A stretch of 39,743 nt of DNA from positions 1 to 39,743 of the forward strand of contig NZ_JACJPX010000076.1 in NCBI RefSeq assembly GCF_014696315.1. The letters run 5' to 3'. Both the position numbers and the translations under genes were made by a program. Shown in pieces: positions 1 to 8,060 of this stretch. The first letter of the stretch is position 1. Every line of letters begins with the position of its first letter. Origin of the DNA: Calothrix membranacea FACHB-236 (GTDB lineage: Bacteria > Cyanobacteriota > Cyanobacteriia > Cyanobacteriales > Nostocaceae). The notes beneath the pieces are model-generated. The model saw only the letters and a program-made list of their open reading frames with translations, did not search any database and was not told the DNA's origin.

Positions 1-67
1 GTATATACATGGCTGCGGTTTTTTCTAGTTTTTCAACTCAATTTTCTTATCCCGGTTTTCTGTTCCA

Positions 68-598
68 TTGATACTCACGCCCCTATTCAAGTATCAGCAA
101 GATGAAGGATTAATATTTATCTCTCGTAATTTCTCTTCTCTTTTAAGAATGATTGTTGAAACAATAGATAAGTATGGACTAAATAAGAGACATCTGAATA
201 AGCACAAAAAAGATGTTGATAAATTTTATCGGCTACTGCATAAAAAATCATGGGAATCTGAAATATCAGTAAACTTAAAAGATAGATTTGAAAAAAACCG
301 AGATAAGCTGTTTTTGTTTCTTGATAGAGATGGAGTTCCTTGGAATAACAACAATGCTGAACATGCTTTTAAGCACTTCGCAACCTACAGAAGAGATACG
401 GATGGCGTATTCACGGAGGAAGGGTTAAAGAAATATCTAATCTTATTAAGCATATATGAAACCTGTAATTACCAAGGCTTAAATTTTCTTGATTTCCTTC
501 TATCTAAAGAAAAGGATATATATAGCTATTTAGAAAAAAACGCAATATTATGCAACCGTGTTAAGAACTTACCTGAAAGCCCAATTTCGCGCACATGA
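68..598 (+). pseudogene. IS66-type transposase, C-terminal fragment
   Basis: The 176-aa reading frame carries the C-terminal part of an IS66-like DDE transposase. The telling stretch is PWNNNNAEHAFKHFATYRR at about residues 91-109, which matches the D/N-rich motif with the last catalytic acidic residue (the E of AEHA) in this family. It is followed by the usual helical tail (LKKYLILLSIYETCNYQG). The N-terminal DNA-binding half and the first catalytic residues are missing. The frame can only begin at a TTG after a stop at 26-28. It is therefore a remnant or the right half of an element that lies mostly outside the window. No terminal inverted repeat was recognised downstream. A free-standing C-terminal-domain gene is the alternative. 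Confidence 0.7.
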
Positions 599-672
599 AA
601 TCAAGAATTTTAGGATGAAATTTGAGGTAACCTCTGATGCAGAGTAAGCGGTCTAACACTTCGTTGGAGTAG

Positions 673-738
673 ACAGTTAAAGGATATTGGCAGGCTTATC
701 AGGAGGAACAGGATGAGCAAGAAACTGAGAAATCATGA
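673..738 (+). pseudogene. tail of a HigB-like toxin gene (relic)
   Basis: In this frame a short tail reads TVKGYWQAYQEEQDEQETEKS and stops at 736-738, inside the start of the next gene. The YW-x-Y-x(n)-acidic tail and the overlap with an antidote gene starting at 713 are what one sees at the 3' end of HigB/Gp49-type addiction toxins placed just upstream of HigA-like antidotes. A stop at 670-672 cuts it off from anything upstream, so only the last 20 or so codons survive. The call rests on context and a very short match. Confidence 0.4.
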
Positions 739-925
739 CGAGGTTGTGTTCGAGCAGCTGCTGAACCCGGAAATGGCAAAGGCTTACCTGGACGTTGTCC
801 TTGAAGAATACGAGCAGGATGGCGATCTGGGTTTTTTTCTGGAAGCACTACGGAACGTGGTGGAAGCACGTTCGGGGATGACGAGCCTTGCGGAAAAAAC
901 GGGTTTGAACCGCCAGAATCTTTAG
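713..925 (+). pseudogene. truncated HigA-like addiction-module antidote
   Basis: This encodes 70 residues beginning MSKKLRNHDEVVFEQLLNP and containing LEALRNVVEARSGMTSLAEKTGLNRQNL, the first part of the HTH of the COG3636 'putative addiction module antidote' family. Family members run to about 100 residues, continuing with YKALSxxGNPxLxTL. Here the frame ends at a TAG right after RQNL, in the middle of the recognition helix, and the following bases show no family sequence. A good Shine-Dalgarno (AGGAGG, 701-706) precedes the ATG. The break looks like an insertion or recombination junction at about 922, so the product is probably non-functional. Confidence 0.65.
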
Positions 926-1016
926 AGCCATAGCTACCCGACATTTTCAAGTGGGATGTTTAAACAATTGTGGGACACTCATAACCGAATAATGAAACTG
1001 TGTTAGCGTGTGAGAA

Positions 1017-1469
1017 ATGATTCCAGAATTTGAAGAGAATGGTAATTTACCACCAGGGATACATTGGGCAGAATGGGAGGAATTTAAAGAAATATTTGGT
1101 ACAAATTTAACTAGACAGCGTATGATAGATGGTCTAGAACTGGCAATGACGCTTCTTAAAGCAGCAGGTTGTAGAACTATTTATATTGATGGTAGTTTCG
1201 TCACCACTAAACAAAAGCCTGGAGACTTTGATGCTTGTTGGGAGGACAATGGGGTTGATATAAATTACCTACAATCTATTGCTCCGGCTTTATTTAATTT
1301 TGCGCTCTTGCGTGCCGAACAAAAAATTCAGTACAAGGGTGAAATCTTTCCGTCAAATTATCCAGCTAATGATTCTGGTACAGCCTACATAGATTTCTTT
1401 CAATTTGATACTAGGACGAATACGCGCAAAGGAATTATTGCTATAGATTTACAAAGGTGGAAACCATGA
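1017..1469 (+). CDS. nucleotidyltransferase-like protein (DUF6932-type), probable toxin partner
   Basis: A 150-aa protein that opens MIPEFEENGNLPPGIH, the typical start of a small family related to MNT/AbiEii nucleotidyltransferases. The active-site pattern is visible as GS at residues 59-60 (YIDGSFVTTK) followed by DFD at 70-72, where the two Asp would bind metal. The gene overlaps the following XRE gene by four bases (ATGA), so the two are translationally coupled. By analogy with other nucleotidyltransferase/antitoxin pairs the protein may transfer nucleotides to an RNA or protein target, but that is inference. It sits between TA relics and a recombinase, a typical accessory position. The Shine-Dalgarno before the ATG is weak. 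Confidence 0.6.
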   Translation: MIPEFEENGNLPPGIHWAEWEEFKEIFGTNLTRQRMIDGLELAMTLLKAAGCRTIYIDGSFVTTKQKPGDFDACWEDNGVDINYLQSIAPALFNFALLRAEQKIQYKGEIFPSNYPANDSGTAYIDFFQFDTRTNTRKGIIAIDLQRWKP

Positions 1470-1999
1470 TAATCAAAAACTCGCAACAGTATCAAAATTC
1501 CTTAGATTGGTTGCAACGCTTTGAACACTCTATAGCCCAATTGGATAGCAATGAACAATTGAAGGCAGAACCAGAACGATGGAAGCTGCACCGAGACTCA
1601 TATCAAAGTCAAGTTGACGAGTTAAAGTCAGAAATTTCAGAATATGAAAGACTTATTAATTGCGACACCAGCAAACCTTTAAAGATTAAAATTGATTCTT
1701 TAAATAAGCTACCAAATGCTTTCATTAAAGCTCGGTTAGCAGCCAAAATTAGTCAACAAGAACTTGCTGATAGATTGGGAGTTGATGAACAAAGAGTTCA
1801 GGAATATGAGGATACAGATTATCAATGTGCCAGTTTTGTAGAAATTCTCGAAGTCAGCGCCGCTTTGGGTGTCGAATTTGAAACGGCAACTATGCAAGTA
1901 GATTTTTCAGAAATAGAAGCAGTTAAAAAAAGTGTAGATAAATGGCGCAAAGACAGTAAAAGAACTTTGCCTAAAACGGAGCTTGGAATTCAAAGCTGA
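1466..1999 (+). CDS. XRE-family HTH protein, probable antitoxin
   Basis: The ATG at 1466 overlaps the stop of the preceding gene (ATGA) and has AAAGG eight bases upstream. An in-frame GTG at 1457 is the alternative start. The product is 177 aa. Its first 60 residues are charged and helical (coiled-coil-like), then comes a Cro/CI-type HTH at about 87-135 (KARLAAKISQQELADRLG followed by DEQRVQEYEDTDYQC). The tight coupling to a nucleotidyltransferase-like gene suggests an antitoxin that represses its own operon. The stop lies four bases from the stop of the convergent recombinase gene. The HTH assignment is solid; the antitoxin role is inferred. Confidence 0.65.
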   Translation: MIIKNSQQYQNSLDWLQRFEHSIAQLDSNEQLKAEPERWKLHRDSYQSQVDELKSEISEYERLINCDTSKPLKIKIDSLNKLPNAFIKARLAAKISQQELADRLGVDEQRVQEYEDTDYQCASFVEILEVSAALGVEFETATMQVDFSEIEAVKKSVDKWRKDSKRTLPKTELGIQS

Positions 2000-2003
2000 A
2001 AAT

Positions 2004-2861
2004 TTAAAAAGGCTCAGACCATCGCTTAACCAAAACTTCCCCAGAACTTCTATCGGGGCTAACGTGCAAATATTTACTCGTAGTATCCAAGCTTGTATGC
2101 CCTAAAGTAGCCTGTACCAAATGCACTGGAACACCTTCATCTAAAGCGTGGGTAGCGTGACTGTGCCTAAACCAGTGCGCTGAAACATTCATGGCATTCT
2201 CCAATTCCGCCGCCGCCGCCGCCCGCTTCACCACCCGGTCAATATGAGAAGGGGCCAAGGGTCTACCCTTAGCACTGGCAAACACTGGCGCATCTTTCAA
2301 CGCCTCACCGCGCAGTGACATTAAGGAGAGCCATAGCTCCTGGGGTACATGGACTCTACGAGTCCGCCCACCTTTGCCGTAAACATTAATCTGCCCACCG
2401 CCCCCACGAGAAGAGATCGCATCTTTCCACCTCAACCCGCACAACTCAGACACCCGAATCCCAGTTAAATACAAAGTCTTTAAAATTAACCGATTGCGCT
2501 TGTCAGTCGTCGCCGCAATCATCGCATCTACATCCTCCGGTGTCAGAATACGCTCCACCAAAGTATCTTTCGGCTTGGGCAACTTGAACTGCTTGGGAAT
2601 CGGGCTGCGAGAAATCGGCGGTTTCTCCAAACTGGTCACATAGGAAAAAAACGCCTTAAGGATATTGAGATGTTTAACCTTAGTCGTGTCCGCTTCCTGA
2701 AGCGAATCTAACCATTCCCGGACATGGCGGATCTGAATGTCGGCGATCGCTTCCACCGATGTAAAACTTAGAAACTTGTGAATGGTATTTTGATAAGAAG
2801 CCCTAGTTTTACCGTGATGCACGTCCAACCACTCTTCTACCAACTCTCTCAGCGTTCTCAT
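2004..2861 (-). CDS. tyrosine recombinase (XerC/D-like integrase)
   Basis: A 285-aa protein with both parts of a tyrosine recombinase: an N-terminal SAM-like core-binding domain (residues 1-75) and a catalytic domain (about 105-275). All expected catalytic residues can be read: R136 (TGIRVSEL), K163 (YGKGGRTR), H229 and R232 (HWFRHSHATH), H255 (LGHTS) and nucleophile Y264 (SKYLHVSP). Length is normal for Xer-type enzymes. Likely roles are resolution of plasmid multimers or integration/excision of a nearby segment. It is alone on this strand, convergent with the XRE gene. Two inverted repeats lie in its upstream region and could be operators or recombination sites. Confidence 0.9.
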   Translation of the reverse strand: MRTLRELVEEWLDVHHGKTRASYQNTIHKFLSFTSVEAIADIQIRHVREWLDSLQEADTTKVKHLNILKAFFSYVTSLEKPPISRSPIPKQFKLPKPKDTLVERILTPEDVDAMIAATTDKRNRLILKTLYLTGIRVSELCGLRWKDAISSRGGGGQINVYGKGGRTRRVHVPQELWLSLMSLRGEALKDAPVFASAKGRPLAPSHIDRVVKRAAAAAELENAMNVSAHWFRHSHATHALDEGVPVHLVQATLGHTSLDTTSKYLHVSPDRSSGEVLVKRWSEPF

Positions 2862-2874
2862 ACAGGGGATGGGT

Positions 2875-3009
2875 GTGTGATGAGTAGAAACCTACTATTA
2901 CACTTCATTATCCCTGGAAAGGTTATTCTTTCGTCAGTGACTCCACACACTTAATCCAGACTTATCAATCGCACCGCCCACATCCCTCATTCTCTCGTTG
3001 ATTGATAAG
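2875..3009. repeat. inverted repeats upstream of the recombinase gene
   Basis: Two dyads are visible. At 2875-2902 an imperfect palindrome has arms GTGT/ACAC and AGTAG/CTACT around AAAC. At 2961-2970 and 3000-3009 the perfect 10-bp arms CTTATCAATC and GATTGATAAG flank a 29-bp spacer. The spacer is longer than a usual Xer core (6-8 bp), so an operator or accessory site is as likely as a crossover site. Confidence 0.4.
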
Positions 3010-3020
3010 TTTTACTTAAG

Positions 3021-3052
3021 TTGCTGGCTGAGTGTGCTGGATACACTATAAA
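3021..3052 (+). promoter_or_regulatory. possible promoter of the XRE gene at 3233
   Basis: TTGCTG at 3021-3026 is followed by an A/T-rich TACACTATAAAAG tract at 3042-3054. This could be a -35/-10 pair, depending on which hexamer is used (spacing 17-20). Nothing else in the 371-base gap before 3233 looks coding. Confidence 0.25.
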
Positions 3053-3232
3053 AGCCGGATGTAATACCAAATTTAGGAGCAATTGATATCAATTGACCGA
3101 AAAGTGATAGCAACGCTGCCCAGCAGCCCCAGTCCAGGATTTTCACCCCTGGTAAACCAGAAACGGCAGTCTACACCAGCGTCTACGCCATGTCTATACG
3201 AGAATCAACTCAGTGGCAAGGGAGAAACAACA

Positions 3233-3559
3233 ATGACACAGGAACCCGTTTTTGAAGAAAGCAGTGGCAACGTATTCGCTGACCTTGGTTTGACAGATGC
3301 TTCGGAACTTTTTACGCGGGGCAAGATAGGGATTCAGGTACTGCGCCTCCTCTCTCAACGCAATCTGAAACAGCGTGAAATCAGCGAACTTCTCGGCATT
3401 CCCCAGCCAGAAGTATCTCGTTTGATGAAAGGAGAGTTTCAAAGGTTCAGCGAGGGCAAACTCCTCATTTTCCTCAAGCGACTCGATACGGAAATCACCT
3501 TATATCTTCGTGATCGTCACGCGCTGGGCCAATCTGCTGAAACTGTGATATTGCTATAG
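3233..3559 (+). CDS. XRE-family antitoxin-like regulator, no visible toxin
   Basis: The ATG at 3233 was chosen because it has GGGAGA 5-10 bases upstream and because the family begins at this point. The in-frame extension back to 3083 is unlike any family sequence. The 108-aa protein contains EESSGNVFADLGLTDASEL and an HTH (LKQREISELLGIPQPEVSRLMKG), the signature of the small HigA2-like XRE antitoxins that usually follow a HigB/Gp49 toxin. No toxin frame was found on either side, so this is an orphan antitoxin or a free-standing regulator. The C-terminal tail (LGQSAETVILL) is unusual for the family. Confidence 0.75.
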   Translation: MTQEPVFEESSGNVFADLGLTDASELFTRGKIGIQVLRLLSQRNLKQREISELLGIPQPEVSRLMKGEFQRFSEGKLLIFLKRLDTEITLYLRDRHALGQSAETVILL

Positions 3560-3815
3560 GGAGGATGAAAAATTCAGCTTAATAAAAGTTTGGACTTGCA
3601 GGAATCACGGTTTAGAACGTGCGCTCGCCTTTGGCGGGTGTTTTACACCATCGCTTCTACAACTCAAACTTTACCAGTAAAAAGAGCGATCGCTTTTTTT
3701 GCCGCAGACATTCCAAATTAAGCAAGATTATGGCATTCCCCATAGATCAGCAAAACTGCAAAAAGCGATCGCACTTCAATTTGTTCTGTGTTTCTACGCC
3801 CATCAGGTTATACTT
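3560..3815. repeat. non-coding gap with two HIP1 octamers
   Basis: This 256-base gap between convergent genes has GCGATCGC at 3686-3693 and 3765-3772. The first sits in an A-rich/T-rich setting that gives a short hairpin followed by seven T, and could act as a weak terminator. No gene was recognised here. HIP1 is the cyanobacterial highly iterated palindrome; other copies lie near 2743, 12860, 14672, 20455 and 27973. Confidence 0.5.
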
Positions 3816-4460
3816 TTATTTTGCTAAACGTCGCTTCCGTTTCAATAGCATACCGCCGCCCAGTGCTACACCTATACCTAAGATGGTAGAGGGTTCGGGA
3901 ACTTTGGCAACTTCAAAATCTAATTGATATTTTTCTATACCATTCCTAGTTTCCTGAATCCAGAAGGTATAGGTTCCTTGTGTCAGCACACCTCCTGGGA
4001 AGCCAACAAAAGAAGATCCTCGGATCGAATCTGCTTTACCCAAATCGTCTAAGATATTATCACCAACTTGTTTTCCTGGGTCTGCACCAATCGTGGCTGC
4101 ACCAAGTAATTTAGGAGCGTTGTCACTAATAGTGCTATTTTCAATCAGCGAACCTGCTTGTACTGCGAGAAATCCTTGATTGATCAGATCGTCATCTAGT
4201 CCCTTATAATCAGCCAGAAGAATTTGCTTGAGTAGATAACCAGAGGGAATAGTGATGGAAAAGAAATCTCGGTCAAGATTGGGGTTACCCGTTGTTGAGC
4301 CAATGATCTGATTGGAACCAGTGGACAGGTTTAGTTGTGTTGGGTTCAAGTTATCGCTAGATAAGTCACCAAAAGAAGCTTCATCAAATACAATGCTTGC
4401 TGCGTAGGCGTTTGGAGTAAATGCCAAGATACCTACTAATCCGAACAATAAGCTTTTCAT
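3816..4460 (-). CDS. PEP-CTERM sorting-domain protein
   Basis: A 214-aa exported protein. It has an N-terminal signal peptide (about residues 1-20, ending NAYAA) and a C-terminal PEP-CTERM tail: VPEP at 187-190, a hydrophobic segment (TILGIGVALGGGMLL) and a basic end (KRKRRLAK). Proteins with this tail are processed by an exosortase and placed at the cell surface or in the extracellular matrix. The body (about 22-185) is D/N/G/S-rich, beta-type, contains DFFSITIPSGYLLKQILLAD and shows no catalytic motif. No exosortase gene is in the window, so sorting would rely on the host chromosome. Confidence 0.85.
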   Translation of the reverse strand: MKSLLFGLVGILAFTPNAYAASIVFDEASFGDLSSDNLNPTQLNLSTGSNQIIGSTTGNPNLDRDFFSITIPSGYLLKQILLADYKGLDDDLINQGFLAVQAGSLIENSTISDNAPKLLGAATIGADPGKQVGDNILDDLGKADSIRGSSFVGFPGGVLTQGTYTFWIQETRNGIEKYQLDFEVAKVPEPSTILGIGVALGGGMLLKRKRRLAK

Positions 4461-4624
4461 GAATTTACTTCGGTTTTAGGGAAAATCACGTAATCTATTT
4501 CACCAACATCGATTATCCAATGTTTTCTTCCTTGTGAAACAGCAAGTTATTCAATCAGGAAACAGAATTTAATCTTAGGGAACTCCAGAAAATAAATTAT
4601 TCCGTTAAAGTTAAAGCAATCGAA

Positions 4625-4940
4625 ATGGCTATTCCAGCAACGGCAATTGAACAGGCGATAAGCCTACGGCATGGCTTCGCTTACCGCTAAAACTCAAAGT
4701 GAAGAAGAACGCAAGCGGTCATTACCAGCACAATTAGTGGTAAGCCTTGTAATCGCTATGAGTTTGTGGTCGAAAGACTCAATGCGGGATGTACTGAAGA
4801 ACTTGATTGATGGTCTCTCCGAGGCATGGATTAAGGTTGGGAAAAAAAGCGCGAGTAGCTTGTAAGTCAGCCATCACACAAGCTCGGCAGCGAATAGGCG
4901 CAAGAGTGATGAGCCTGAAAAGTTCTTTAATTTGTTGGAT
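4625..4940 (+). pseudogene. decayed IS4-type transposase, N-terminal remnant
   Basis: Pieces of the N-terminal domain of an IS4-family transposase are spread over different frames. They are IPATAIEQAI (from about 4631), then RSLPAQLVVSLVIAMSLWSKDSMRDVLKNLIDGLSEAWIKVGKK (frame opening at 4671), then VACKSAITQARQRIGARVMS (frame of about 4855-4915). The order and spacing match the family, where the LPA-VV-LVIALSLW and C-SAITQARQRLG blocks precede the catalytic domain. At least one frameshift and a short repeat (4655-4688) break the frame. The DDE domain is absent. No ends were recognised. Confidence 0.7.
4655..4688. repeat. short interspersed repeat inside the transposase relic
   Basis: The bases GCCTACGGCATGGCTTCGC and their flanks belong to a class of short G/C-rich sequences that are scattered in Nostocales genomes. 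Here the repeat lies between two transposase blocks that should be contiguous, so it appears to have been inserted or expanded within the decaying gene. Recognition is from memory of the motif type. Confidence 0.4.
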
Positions 4941-4980
4941 GAGTTTAAACAACGAAATCAGGGTTTAGATGCCAATGAGG

Positions 4981-5610
4981 TTAATAACTTCTACGCAAAA
5001 AGTTCCTGAACCACCGAATCGCCTCACTTGTTGTTTGCTCATTTGCAATTTGAAGGCATTGTTGCACAATTTCTCTTACGTTAGGAAAATAGCTGCTTTC
5101 TGTAATTACGTAATTTTCACCCTGCAATCTATAAACTAATAGCTGCTTATTCTTTAACAGCCAAACCTCTGGCACTTTATAAGGGAGATAGTCATTAATA
5201 TCGGTATAACTAGTAACATCTACCTCTATCACTAAATCTGGTGGAGGGTCACTCTGCCAGTCGATACGGCTTTTACCTACTACGGATCTCCAATTTTCAA
5301 TATAAAAGCAAAAGTCAGGCTCAATGCCGCTGACTTCTGGCAAACTCATGGTAATGGGCGTAAATGAATCGTATCTTTGCTCTAAATGATCCAGCAAAAC
5401 CTTAGCAATATCTGCCAGCAAGCTCGCATCTCTTCCATGCTCTGGTAGCGGTGCCATCAGCCAAATCTCTCCAGGTCGATATTTAATGCGAGGCGAGCAG
5501 CGATCTCCAAGTTGCTGACTTAGTAGTTGGTAATCTTGCCAAGACCCCAACATTCTTACGACTGTACCAGGTGGCAACTCGATTCTTTCAGGTGTAATTA
5601 CAGTGTGCAT
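4981..5610 (-). CDS. Uma2-family (DUF820) PD-(D/E)XK nuclease-like protein
   Basis: A 209-aa protein with the layout of the Uma2 family, which is greatly expanded in cyanobacteria. The PD-(D/E)XK core can be read as IEPDF (D99), PDLVIEVDVTS (E129 within the strand) and then YKVPEVW with a nearby Lys (K145). The N-terminal GEIWLMAPLPEHGR segment is also typical. Family members are predicted metal-dependent nucleases, often linked to mobile DNA, but specific targets are not established. The gene is a single unit; its upstream neighbour on the same strand is more than 3 kb away. Confidence 0.85.
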   Translation of the reverse strand: MHTVITPERIELPPGTVVRMLGSWQDYQLLSQQLGDRCSPRIKYRPGEIWLMAPLPEHGRDASLLADIAKVLLDHLEQRYDSFTPITMSLPEVSGIEPDFCFYIENWRSVVGKSRIDWQSDPPPDLVIEVDVTSYTDINDYLPYKVPEVWLLKNKQLLVYRLQGENYVITESSYFPNVREIVQQCLQIANEQTTSEAIRWFRNFLRRSY

Positions 5611-5643
5611 ATTCGCCTGCCTTTAGAAACTCCGGCTACACAG

Positions 5644-5748
5644 ATGTCTATACCGAAACCCAAGACTTTACTCTGTGCGTTCGTCTTGTTCTGTGTGGGT
5701 TTGATAATTTACTACTTCTTTTGTGATTTCCTCAAAGTAACTATGTAA
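5644..5748 (+). CDS. possible 34-aa single-span membrane protein
   Basis: A short frame starts at ATG 5644 and encodes MSIPKPKTLLC followed by one clear membrane span (AFVLFCVGLIIYYFF) and a short tail. A basic start plus a single hydrophobic helix is typical of small membrane proteins, but no good ribosome site precedes it and no homologue is recalled. It lies in the gap between two minus-strand genes. Confidence 0.3.
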   Translation: MSIPKPKTLLCAFVLFCVGLIIYYFFCDFLKVTM

Positions 5749-5846
5749 ATAACTGTATATGAGGTATCTTAATCCTTGCGATAATCCCCTCCTACTCGCC
5801 TTTATATTTACTTTGTAAATAGGCTCTTAGTCTACCGTGCGTCTGT

Positions 5847-7961
5847 TTAGAAGTTTACAATCTTCACGTTTCCAACAATTGCTTGAGTTCCTTGATAATT
5901 ACCTTGATGATTGCGTACTTCTAATACGTGACCGTTGTTAGTATCAAAAAATTTTAATGCAATTTGGTAATTTCCTGATAGTAAACTAGAAGTGGTTTTT
6001 AATATATGTACATCGCGTACAATGGTGCCAGGAGCAATTTTATTCAGAAAAATATGATTATTTAGCAAGCTGTTCTGTGAACTGTTGCTACTCTGTCCAG
6101 TGAAATCAACCAGACTCATGTTAATTTTGTAGCCTGATGGCAAAGGCTGTAAAACCTTCCAGTAGAATGCAGCTACAAGTTCATCACCAGGTTTGATTCC
6201 AGAAGATAGTAGATCATAACCTAGCAAGTGTACTTGATTGCCAAAAGACAAAGATAAGGGTACTTGGATACTTTTTAAATCTTCAGGTAAAGGCACAATC
6301 CCTGGATAAACTCGTACATAATCAACTCCATGTATTTGTAAGCTGTACAATGATTGCTGCACTCTAAAAAAAGCAAATAGTTCTGGGTTAAGTATTTGAC
6401 GTTGTAAGCCATTAGCGTAAAGAACCACACGATTAGCTTGTCTCAAGTTAGGTGTGCGAAGGTTAAAATTTTTACCCTTCAAATAGGGAGTCAAAGCTAA
6501 ATCATACCATGAGCTTACAGTGATATTTTTACTATTAGGTAACTGATTTAACCAGGTAGCAACTTGGTCGAGGCCTTCTCCTTGACCTAGGATAAATAAA
6601 TGTTGAGCAAGGTGTAATCCTCCTACTAAGGGATTGTAGTAAGTCAAGTAGTAAGGATAGTGAGGTAAAAGCACAAGGATTTGCAACACTGTTAGAATCA
6701 AGGCTGTCTTAATATTTTGTGTATTTCGCCGCATTAAGCGGTTAATTCTCAAACGATGAAGTTGCTTCTTACCTATGTGTTTAATCCATCTGAAGATGCT
6801 TATCCATCCAACCCCTGCCAGCAATGCTAGCTCAGGCCAAGCAAGAAGAAAGTAACGATCATACTTTCTATTAATGGTCGAAAAGAAAACAAGTACACAA
6901 AGAGGCACTAAAGCAAGTGCAACTAGTTCTGAAGTTTTTTTACAACTATGCCTTAGCTTGGGTGTAACTAATATTATTAAACAGGCTACCAATCCAATTA
7001 GCAGGGCAGGAGAAAGACGATAAACTAGTGATAAAGGATAGAATATTAGTCCGGGCGAATCTGTAACTTGTCCCCAGAAAAACTGCTTACCCGTATCAGC
7101 TTCTTGAGACAAACCTGTTTGAAGCTTACTCAAAGTATCTAGTGGTGTCACCCACAATGCCGGCCAAATCAAAAAGATGACCGTGCTGATGGTCAGCAAC
7201 CACAAGCTAATGTCTATAATTTGCCGCCTCCAGCCCCTTGGTTGAAAATTGCTTTGCCAGACTCCTAGCTCAATCAGAAAAATCCAGATGATAACCGCAG
7301 GTAATACAAACAAAGTTGGTATTTTGCTAGCTGTTGCCAGTCCCATAAATAGGCCTGAGACAAGAAGTAAACGACGAGTGCCATCGCCCCGCAAGTAAAG
7401 CAAAAATAACAGTAATCCTAATACACTAAAATCAGCTTGTAGCGCATCAGTTGTGAGAAAGCGCTGATAGGCTAAAAAGAAAGGCTCTAGTATGAGTAAG
7501 ACAATCGCTGCAACAGCACTTGCTCGTCCTAAAAGCTTTTTGGCCAGTATATAAATGCCTACCATACAAGCTGAAGTAATTAATGCTTGCAGTAGACGTG
7601 GAATAATATATAAACTTATGGGTATTTGGTACGGTTGTATACTATACAGGCAAGTTTTCAGGTCTGGTGAGGGGTTCATATCTAGCCATCCTGGAAACAG
7701 TTGGTTGAACCAACAATTGAGTACCATTCCGCTTCCATTCAGCCACATATTGGTGACTCCTGGATGATGACGCAAAAAAGTCTCAGCTAACCTGCTATCC
7801 AATAAATTTTGGAAAAATATTGTGCCACGAGATAACCAGAGAACTTCATCTACATTGAGTGGAATAGTTATCTCCAAAATACGGAGCATCAAAGATACCA
7901 GAAAGATAATAATTAAAAATGGTGATAATTGAACAGCGCTCAAAACTTTATAATTTTGCAT
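5847..7961 (-). CDS. GT39/ArnT-like membrane glycosyltransferase
   Basis: A 704-aa, very hydrophobic protein with about ten predicted membrane spans in the first 440 residues. After the first helix it has PLNVDEVLWLSRG, matching the conserved acidic loop that GT-C enzymes of the PMT/ArnT type use near the active site. A soluble C-terminal region (about 455-704) includes a beta-rich part from roughly 570 on. The family transfers a sugar from a polyprenyl-phosphate carrier to a protein, lipid or polysaccharide. The acceptor cannot be told here. The next gene upstream (aldo/keto reductase) is 99 bases away on the same strand, so the two could share a transcript. It looks like chromosomal-type cargo on a plasmid. 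Confidence 0.75.
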   Translation of the reverse strand: MQNYKVLSAVQLSPFLIIIFLVSLMLRILEITIPLNVDEVLWLSRGTIFFQNLLDSRLAETFLRHHPGVTNMWLNGSGMVLNCWFNQLFPGWLDMNPSPDLKTCLYSIQPYQIPISLYIIPRLLQALITSACMVGIYILAKKLLGRASAVAAIVLLILEPFFLAYQRFLTTDALQADFSVLGLLLFLLYLRGDGTRRLLLVSGLFMGLATASKIPTLFVLPAVIIWIFLIELGVWQSNFQPRGWRRQIIDISLWLLTISTVIFLIWPALWVTPLDTLSKLQTGLSQEADTGKQFFWGQVTDSPGLIFYPLSLVYRLSPALLIGLVACLIILVTPKLRHSCKKTSELVALALVPLCVLVFFSTINRKYDRYFLLAWPELALLAGVGWISIFRWIKHIGKKQLHRLRINRLMRRNTQNIKTALILTVLQILVLLPHYPYYLTYYNPLVGGLHLAQHLFILGQGEGLDQVATWLNQLPNSKNITVSSWYDLALTPYLKGKNFNLRTPNLRQANRVVLYANGLQRQILNPELFAFFRVQQSLYSLQIHGVDYVRVYPGIVPLPEDLKSIQVPLSLSFGNQVHLLGYDLLSSGIKPGDELVAAFYWKVLQPLPSGYKINMSLVDFTGQSSNSSQNSLLNNHIFLNKIAPGTIVRDVHILKTTSSLLSGNYQIALKFFDTNNGHVLEVRNHQGNYQGTQAIVGNVKIVNF

Positions 7962-8060
7962 ACTCTAACCCAGTTCATACAATTGCTATCATTGCCGATA
8001 ATTTACATTCGGCTAAGTTAAATTATCTATGCGTTTATATGAATAATTGCTGCGCCTGTA

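Noticed and set aside
699-950. 83-aa frame on the minus strand
   Set aside because: It is the shadow of the antidote relic, with Pro/Ser-rich low-complexity content and no ribosome site.
3619-3927. 102-aa plus-strand frame overlapping the PEP-CTERM gene
   Set aside because: The second half is antisense to the PEP-CTERM tail and the first half reads through HIP1 repeats.
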